A stretch of 64,000 nt of DNA from Stomoxys calcitrans (Eukaryota > Arthropoda > Insecta > Diptera > Muscidae). Shown piece after piece: positions 58,042 to 64,000 of the stretch. Every line of letters begins with the position of its first letter. Positions within the stretch are counted from its first letter, which is position 1. A program made the position numbers and the translations under genes. The notes beneath the pieces were generated by a model. That model did not search any database, had not been told where the DNA came from, and was given only the letters and a program-made list of their open reading frames with translations. The DNA lies in the NCBI RefSeq assembly GCF_963082655.1, contig NC_081555.1:179778151-179842150 (forward strand), read 5' to 3'.

Positions 58042-58165
58042 GTGGTGCTCATGTTGTTGTTGTAGTAGCAGTGTGGCAGGTACACTGAGGCGGCAACCCT
58101 TGCCGATGAAGGAATTCATCGAGTAAATCCAGTACACACAACCGGCTGCCATGGGATTGACGATT
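58042..58165 (+). repeat. Short dispersed repeat (GTTGTTGTAGCAGTGTGGC), copy 1
   Basis: TGTTGTTGTAGTAGCAGTGT ... GGCGGCAACCCTTGCCGATG ... GGCTGCCATGGGATTGA. It recurs reversed at about 59960-60058 and forward at 61197-61282. Confidence 0.7.
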
Positions 58166-58169
58166 AGTG

Positions 58170-58856
58170 TCATGGGATCGTAAGTTGCATTAAGGACATA
58201 TCTCGTCCAACCTCGAGCGTTACGAGTTTAGTTTGCTTCACCGTTCGGATCTCAATTGAATAGCGGGTTGACGATTTCGTAGGCGAGATTTTTTGATAGC
58301 GACTCCCAAAATATTCTGCCATGTTTTTTAGTATACCCAGCTCATCGATGTTATTCCTCTTCACCATAATAGAGCAGTCATCTGAGCATTATATATTCTC
58401 CACGCCTGAAGGAGTGAAGGAGAGGAAAAGGTTAAACAGGATCGAGGAGAGAGAACCCCTTAAAACCCCACGTAAGGCTGGCGACATCACATGTAGTTTA
58501 CAAATCATCTCTTTGTTGAGTCTGGGAATTCAGGCTCGATGACATCATCAAAGAGTGGGGTGTGATTGATCGTATCAAATGACTAGAAAGTTCAAGGACC
58601 ATGATAACTGCCCGTTCACAGGGCCTTTTCTCATTTAGGCGTGGCTGATATGTTTGGTGATGGTGGTTAATAATTTTCTTATGCTGTGTATCTTTCGGAA
58701 TTCTTGCTGGTGATCTGCTGGAACTGGGGAAAAGTTCAAACTGGGTATTGGTAGCGCCGCAAATGTCTTGGCAGCCGGAGATAGGAGAGAGATCTGTCTA
58801 TATGTTTCTTCTTAGACGACATGTTTCCCTGGCTTAAGAACAGCTATCACCGACTC
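58170..58856 (-). pseudogene. Decayed Jockey-type LINE reverse transcriptase
   Basis: Minus-strand blocks in order: LLSPAAKTFAALPIPSLN, PADHQQEFRKIHS, LRGVLRGSLSSILFNLFLS (QGVPQGGVLSPLLFNFYL region), then CSDDCSIM in place of YADDCTIM, and KISPTKSSTR (LSPTKSSAT). Several stops and frameshifts and the lost tyrosine show it is dead. It is unrelated in detail to the LINE at 2-4 kb. Confidence 0.75.
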
Positions 58857-58857
58857 A

Positions 58858-59893
58858 TTTTTATACTCAGCACCATAGGATAGGGGGTATATTCATTTTG
58901 TCATTCCGTTTGTGATACATCGGAATATCCATTTCCGGCCCTACAAAGTATTTATATTTCTGATCGTCGTAAATTTCTAAGACGATGTAACGATGTCAGT
59001 GTGTCAGCTGTAATCACTCTATAGCCATTAAAATTTGAGATATTGAGTTGAAATTTTGCACAGACTCGTATTTCTTCTATACCCAGGTTAAGTTCTTGAA
59101 TGACCGATCTGGCGATTTAGGGTCTTAAGCTCGTAAAAGCAGCATTTTTTCCGATTTCGCTGAAATTTGAAACTCGAAGTTGTACTAGGGGCCCCGATAT
59201 TTAAAACGAATATGGTCCGTATCGGAACATATTAACATATAGCTGCCATTTAGACCGATATGTCGGTTTAGGGTCTTAAGCCCGTAGCAGGCGCATTTGT
59301 TATCCGATTTTGATGAAATTATGAACAGTGAGGTTTTTTATGCCTCCCGACACCCGACTAAAATATGGTTCAGATCGGTCTATAGAGCGATCTACCGATT
59401 GCGGGTCTTGAGTCTATAAAAGCTGCATAAAAGCCGCAATTATTATCCGATTTAGCCGAAATTTTAAATAGTGAGTTGATTAAAAACCCAAATATGGTCA
59501 GATCGGTCTTTATTCGGATATAGCTGCCATAAAAACCGATCTACCGTAAGCCCACAAAAGCTGCATTTATTACCCGATTTCGCAGGAACTTGACACAGTC
59601 ACTTGTATTTAGCCTACTGACACTCGGCTCAAATATGGTCCAGATCAGACTCTATTTAGATATAGCTCCATATAGACGGATCTTCCAATTTAGGGTCTTA
59701 GTCGCATAAAAGGCGGATCTGTTGCCCGATTTCGCTGAAACTGTCATTTGTATAAGAGTTATCGGGACCTGAATCAAATATGGTCCAGACCAGCCCCCAT
59801 TTGCATATTACTATGGATGTGGTAATGGAGTTGTTATTAAAGAGGATGGTGGTAGGTATCCAAAGTTCGGCGTTCGGCGCGTTTTTACATTTC
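58858..59893 (+). mobile_element. Diverged family-B element
   Basis: The 5' terminus is TTTTTATACTCAGCACCATA, followed by the 5' block (CATTTTGTCATTCCGTTTGT), about six eroded units, and a 3' end with GGATGGTGGTAGGTATCC and a broken palindrome (TTCGGCGTTCGGCGCG). It is older than the copies at 16 and 30 kb, judging by erosion. Confidence 0.75.
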
Positions 59894-59954
59894 AAGCATA
59901 ACTGGGATGGAGATGTATAGATTGACTCCTAATTCACACAGATGTTGGTCATAA

Positions 59955-60058
59955 TCATCCAATGGCAGCCAGTTGGACGTACCGGATTGACCTGATGGAG
60001 TTTTTCATCGGTAAGGGCTGCCGCCTCAGTGCCTAACACACTGCTACTGTACTACTAT
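59955..60058 (-). repeat. Short dispersed repeat, copy 2 (reversed)
   Basis: GGACGTACCGGATTGACC ... AAGGGCTGCCGCCTCAGTG ... CACACTGCTACTG is the reverse of the 58042 copy. Confidence 0.65.
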
Positions 60059-60186
60059 AGATTTATGAATAACGGCTATAGTTTCAATCACTAAATTAAT
60101 TGATCCAATTAATTGTTTAATTGCTGCTTCGAAAATGATAATATGAATCACAGCTTTAGAAAAAAATGCATATTCAATTAAAAGTT

Positions 60187-60397
60187 GGAGATAATGATAA
60201 GGGGCCTCCTTTTTTATGCCGAGTCCGAACGGCGTGCCGCATAGCGACACCTTTTGGTAGGGAAGTTTTAACATGGCAAGATACCTTACATTAGTCAGGG
60301 GATAACCACCGCTGAACATTTTGTTGATGTTCAGAGCGGGATTTGAACCCAGGCGTCATAGGCGGATATGCTAACCTATGCGCCACGGTAGCCTCCG
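60187..60397 (-). mobile_element. SINE copy 7
   Basis: Starts at inverted body ATGATAAGGGGCCTCC and CCGAACGGCGTGCCGC, then inverted B-box (GGATTTGAACCCAGG) and A-box (CTAACCTATGCGCCACGG). The 3' tail is missing. Confidence 0.8.
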
Positions 60398-60619
60398 TCC
60401 TCCGAAATTTGTAAGAGTTTCCTTAATACCTTTACCTTTTATAGTCAATATCAGAACTTACGCCCTTTTTACTAAAAATTGAAGCAATAAAACCCCTTGT
60501 AATAGGATTTGGACCCTCGACATCCATAGGTTTATTTCGGAATCTTAACGAATACACAAAAACGACATGAAGTGAATTAATTTTGAGTTATCCCCGGCGA
60601 TTTTTTCGGTAATTACATT

Positions 60620-60918
60620 GGTATTCAAATGTTGGAAAAACCTACCAAAAATTGAGGCTAGAGTGCGCTCTATTCGTATTTGAAGAACATAACGAAAGCC
60701 TTCTGAATACAGAAAGTGAAAGCACATATGTGACGCACATATCGTGTGTTAGCAACTTAAGATATATGCAGAGTTGGCTGTTCACTGGTGATTTATGCAG
60801 TGCCAGTGTGGAATTGCCTATGGGATCCCCATTGCAGTCGGTATCGTCATTTATACAGGATCAAAAAATACAACTTGCCAGTGCGGACTCACCAGCTGAG
60901 CGATATACAGTGGAATAA
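60620..60918 (+). pseudogene. Nup43-like C-terminal coding segment (exon or relic)
   Basis: The plus-strand frame beginning around LHWYSNVGK (about 60620) and continuing to the TAA at 60916 contains ESTYVTHISCVSN, then SWLFTGDLCSASVELP, then LASADSPAERYTVE. From memory this matches the order of the human NUP43 C-terminus, a WD-repeat subunit of the nuclear-pore Y complex (STFLSHSISN, SWLSTD, CGTDAEAIYV). Upstream in this frame there is a stop and no clear acceptor, so it may be a terminal exon with an unseen acceptor, or a displaced relic. It lies between SINE copies. The call is tentative. Confidence 0.35.
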
Positions 60919-61006
60919 AATATAGACCTATCTGAATGCTACTCTAAAAACTGCCTCAAGCTATCGCTTCGGTTCTCTTGCGAATCATCTCCATTGGAAA
61001 TCATAA

Positions 61007-61306
61007 TTTGCTCATGACCATTCCATTAAGGAACAGGGGCAATATGCTCACATATCAATGAGTGCTGTCCGATTCAAATTGCTCAGTAATAATGATAAGT
61101 GACTTCCTTTTTATAGCCCAGTTCGAACGGAGTGCGGCTGAGCGAAATCTCTTCGTAGAGACGTTATTACATGGCATAGTACCCCACAAATGTTGTTGTA
61201 GCAGTGTGGCGGCAGCCCTTGTCGATTAGGCACTTCTTCGGACCAATCCGGTACGTAAAAGCGGGTGCCATGGAATTGATCTCACAAATGTTGTCAGCAA
61301 TGTTGC
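61007..61306 (-). mobile_element. SINE copy 8, interrupted by an insertion
   Basis: Inverted SINE body (CCATTCCATTAAGGAACAGG, GATAAGTGACTTCC, CATGGCATAGTACCCCACAA) resumes after an insertion at CACAAATGTTGTCAGCAATG. The head is lost. Confidence 0.75.
61197..61282 (+). mobile_element. Short dispersed repeat, copy 3, with 12-bp target duplication
   Basis: An 86-bp insert (TGTAGCAGTGTGGCGGCAGC ... GTGCCATGGAATTGAT) is flanked by identical 12-bp direct repeats CACAAATGTTGT at 61185-61196 and 61283-61294. It therefore behaves as a mobile unit, probably a retroposed piece. Confidence 0.75.
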
Positions 61307-61309
61307 CAA

Positions 61310-61535
61310 GAGCTGTATGACGACGATAGCTTAATTACACGCTTCAAAATACAACGGCTGCGTTGGCTAGGTCATGTTGTCAGAATGGATGAAGAAGCTC
61401 CAGCAAAGAAGTCTTTTGAAGGCAAACACCGAAACTTGGTGTCAGAGATTTTAGAATGAGCGCAGAAGATCGAGGCGCTTGAAATGCTATTCTACGTTCG
61501 GTTAGTGGAACAAATATTCTGTCGTAGCCAATTAA
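61310..61535 (+). pseudogene. LINE C-terminal fragment (same family as 2-4 kb)
   Basis: Encodes RLRWLGHVVRMDEEAP-type sequence (GGCTGCGTTGGCTAGGTCAT) and, after an internal deletion, LGVRDFRMSAEDRGA-like sequence ending near SGTNILS. It matches the reverse complement of about 2243-2470. Confidence 0.75.
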
Positions 61536-61623
61536 AGTAAAAGTTGTCAGCATTAGATCTTCTTATATGTTTACGACGACCAAGAATATATGTACAAATG
61601 GATATTTCCAAGACAAATTTAAC

Positions 61624-62090
61624 AGGTAGGAGCAGTTGGCCAACAACAAAAAATCGAGTGCACTATCTGTCAAAATCAGTGATTAGTTCAACTCTGATTT
61701 TGAGTTTGTTGCCCAAAAAGTAATTGCGGATTTTTCATATAGTCGGCGTTGACAAATTTTTTCACAGCTTGTGACTCTGTAATTGCATTCTTTCTTCTGG
61801 CAGTTATCAGCTGCTACTTTTAGCTAGCTTTAGATAAAAAGTGTAAAAAAGCATATTTGATTAAAGTTCATTCTAATTTTTATTAAAATTGCATTTACTT
61901 TCTTTTAAAAAATCCGCAATTACTTTTTGGGTAACCCAATAGTTGGCGCCATTTTTCTTTGCTTGTGCATGCTGTGGTACTTAACTATAAAGCACACACA
62001 CAACCGAACGTTATGAAATCTCGTTGACAGATAGTGTATTCCGCGAAATTGTAATCAGCTGTTTGCTGTACACTACCTGGGTAAATTTGT
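61624..62090 (+). mobile_element. Element X containing a nested MITE
   Basis: Starts CAGGTAGGAGCAGTTGGCC and ends GCTGTACACTACCTGGG. The X sequence is split by the 61704-61939 MITE; about 8 bp of X is lost at the left junction. Confidence 0.75.
61704..61939. mobile_element. Mariner-type MITE, copy 2
   Basis: In reverse orientation to copies 1 and 3, with GCCCAAAAAGTAATTGCGGA and GCAATTACTTTTTGGGTAAC as ends. Confidence 0.85.
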
Positions 62091-62195
62091 CTTGGATATT
62101 TCGATGTGTTGCAAAGGGAATGACATGATAAGGATACCCCATCTTTCGGTGGCGGCATTCAGATTCTGGACGGACATGCTTACCTCTGCGCTTTT
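62091..62195 (-). repeat. Family-B 5' tip joined to a SINE scrap
   Basis: GGATATTTCGATGTGTTGCA to ATCTTTCGGTGGCGGC is an inverted family-B 5' end. It is followed by TGGACGGACATGCTTACCTC, an inverted SINE A-box region. Confidence 0.6.
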
Positions 62196-62454
62196 AATTT
62201 TCTTGGACTATAACATATTCCCATGATAGCATGGTAGCGTCAATAGCACAACAATAAAAATCTACGCCCAATGAAACTACACATTGTTTTACAACTTATC
62301 TTCTTCAAATGTGTTTTATATTCGTATTTTCATCATTATAACACTGTTTTGTTGCCAATGTGTGGAATATCGGATCAAATAGAACATCTTTTTAAGATTT
62401 TAGAAAGAAATCACATCTTTGTTTTCAAGCCTTTGACATCAAGATATATTTATT
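62196..62454. other. Intergenic, nothing recognised
   Basis: AT-rich sequence with a 76-codon frame (62271-62501) that has no recognised motif and overlaps element X. Confidence 0.35.
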
Positions 62455-62922
62455 TACTTGCTCAAAAACAAACTATTGAGTGCACTTTCCCTCAAAATTA
62501 GTGATTATTGCAACTCTGGTTTTGTGTATGTTATTAGTTCGCGCAATTTTTCGTTGTTTGTGTGTGGTATGGTTCTTAATTATAATATTGGGTTGCCCAA
62601 AAAGTAATTACGTAATTAATAATTAGTAAATGCATTTTTAATAAAACTTAGAATGAACTTTAATCAAATATACTTTTTTTACACTTTTTTTCTAAAGCAA
62701 GCTAAAAGTAATAGCTAATAACTGACAGAAGAAAGAATGTAATTACAGAGTCACAAGCTGTGAAAAAATTTGTCAACGCCGACTATATGAAAAATCTGCA
62801 ATTACTTTTTGGGCAACCCAATACACACACACAACCAAAATTCGGTGACAGATAGTGCACTTCGCGAGAAAAAATTGTACTCAGCTGTTTACGGTACACT
62901 ACCTGGTAATAATGTCATGTTT
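62455..62922 (+). mobile_element. Element X containing a nested MITE, second case
   Basis: The left part includes TTGAGTGCACTTTCCCTCAA and TATGTTATTAGTTCGCGCA. The right part runs from CACACACAACCAAAATTCGG to GGTACACTACCTGGTAATAA. The MITE at 62588-62821 interrupts it at a TA that is single in the uninterrupted 55-kb copy. Confidence 0.8.
62588..62821. mobile_element. Mariner-type MITE, copy 3
   Basis: 234 bp, same orientation as copy 1, TA on both sides. The ends are TTGGGTTGCCCAAAAAGTAA and ATTACTTTTTGGGCAACCCA. Confidence 0.9.
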
Positions 62923-64000
62923 GACATTTAGATTTGCTGCAAAATCAAAAAAAAAAAAATAAATAACAAAGTTGTACTCAGCTGTGCGCATGACGTCACC
63001 TTATAAGTGCATGCTGCCATGGTGGTAAGTAATCCAATTCCAGCCCATCCGCCTGCGCAAAACGCTATTTCACTTATTTTACAATTTTCCTTTCTAATGT
63101 TCATATAATAATAACACACAAAAATACTTTAACGTATGTTATTTCATTTTTTTATTTATATAATTATATAATTCAACTTAAAACTTAAATCACATATTTT
63201 CACGTATAACGTATAGTTTAAAAAAAATAGCAATAAGTAATAATAAAAAGTACATAGGTATGAAATTAATAAATAAACACCAAATTCAAAAAAAAAAAAA
63301 AAGAAATAAACATAGAATCACTCGATAGATTAAAACGCCTAGCGTTGTGTTTTTTAAAACTATCCCCTAAAGTATAACTGAGATTGAATTCGTGAAATCC
63401 AAATACAAAATCCTATATTATTAGTTCTAAAAAATAACAATAGCAGTAATATTACATATCAATAATGAAAAAAAGACATACATAAATAAAATTAAAGATG
63501 AGAAAACGCAAAGAACTTAATGAGAAATAAAGGGACCCAGAGAGAAAATAACTAAACTTCATCAACTCATAACAAAATTATCAATATATATTTAAAAAAG
63601 ACAACATATAAGTATAAAAAAACACAGCAAATACCTATGTGCGTTATACTACTTTATAAGGAAAATCATAATAATATAAGAATAATATGTATAATTAGTG
63701 TATGTATTAATAATGTATGTTTGTTTGTTGGGATTTGAGAAAATAATTTCCAGAATTGACCTCATTTCGGCTTTGTTGAAACTTTCACCCTTCTCCTTTA
63801 GATGCTCTTTAAGTTTCTTTCGACTATGTGAAGCTAATTCTGGAATTCAAAGGATATACATAAAGTATTCTAATATTAATTAATTGTTATGCTCATTATT
63901 GTATGTAAAATTGTGGATGGCACACTCCATTGTATTTGAATAAAGGCAAATGTTTTGCGCTACTAAATTAAATGGGAAAGAAAACTCTCTTAAAAACAAA
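62923..64000. other. AT-rich right flank
   Basis: No gene was recognised. Long A-rich runs on the plus strand (63180-63660) resemble fly untranslated or intergenic DNA. An AATAAA word lies at about 63939. Whether a neighbouring gene's UTR starts here cannot be told. Confidence 0.4.

Overview
The window is a piece of an animal nuclear chromosome. Spliced genes with GT-AG introns, AT-rich intergenic DNA and dense, layered transposon remains indicate a calyptrate (muscoid) fly such as a house-fly or stable-fly relative. The species assignment is inference from the gene sequences and the repeat types. No bacterial, phage, CRISPR or viral gene cassette is visible. The tRNA-like promoters present belong to SINE copies.

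Two conserved genes can be assembled in full on the plus strand. The first is kirre (Kin of irre, also called dumbfounded), an immunoglobulin-superfamily adhesion receptor. It has six coding exons between 37673 and 42131 and a 925-residue product with signal sequence, Ig ectodomain, one membrane span, and a cytoplasmic tail ending in the PDZ ligand THV. The second is Cdk7, the CDK-activating and TFIIH kinase, with two coding exons at 56019-56072 and 56489-57451 and 338 residues. A short coding-like segment at about 60620-60918 resembles the C-terminus of the nucleoporin Nup43. It may be a terminal exon or a gene relic.

Most of the rest is repeats. 1-6000: a 232-bp TA-flanked MITE, a tRNA-derived SINE and a broken minus-strand LINE with a recognisable YADD motif. 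6-20 kb: a decayed Tc1/mariner element, more SINEs, an internally deleted DUF4817-type transposase, and several copies of two related repeat families called A and B here. Both families have (GTCY)n-type microsatellites, a palindromic GC-rich 3' end and internal tandem arrays with a period of about 153 bp. This layout matches DINE-1/Helentron (Helitron) elements. 20-37 kb: more A and B copies, including complete copies at 28084-29297 (A) and 29498-30592 (B), a perfect 28-bp inverted-repeat MITE, and long single-copy stretches that could hold distal kirre regulatory sequence. 37-42 kb: kirre, with a complete family-A copy in intron 4. 42-50 kb: probable 3' UTR or flank, a LINE C-terminal scrap, and further A and B copies. 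50-64 kb: repeated copies of a small element (X, bounded by CAGGTAGTG/CACTACCTGG) carrying nested mariner-type MITEs, surrounding Cdk7 and a decayed Jockey-type LINE.

kirre (surface adhesion) and Cdk7 (nuclear kinase) have no evident functional link. The most notable content is the structure and nesting of the repeats.
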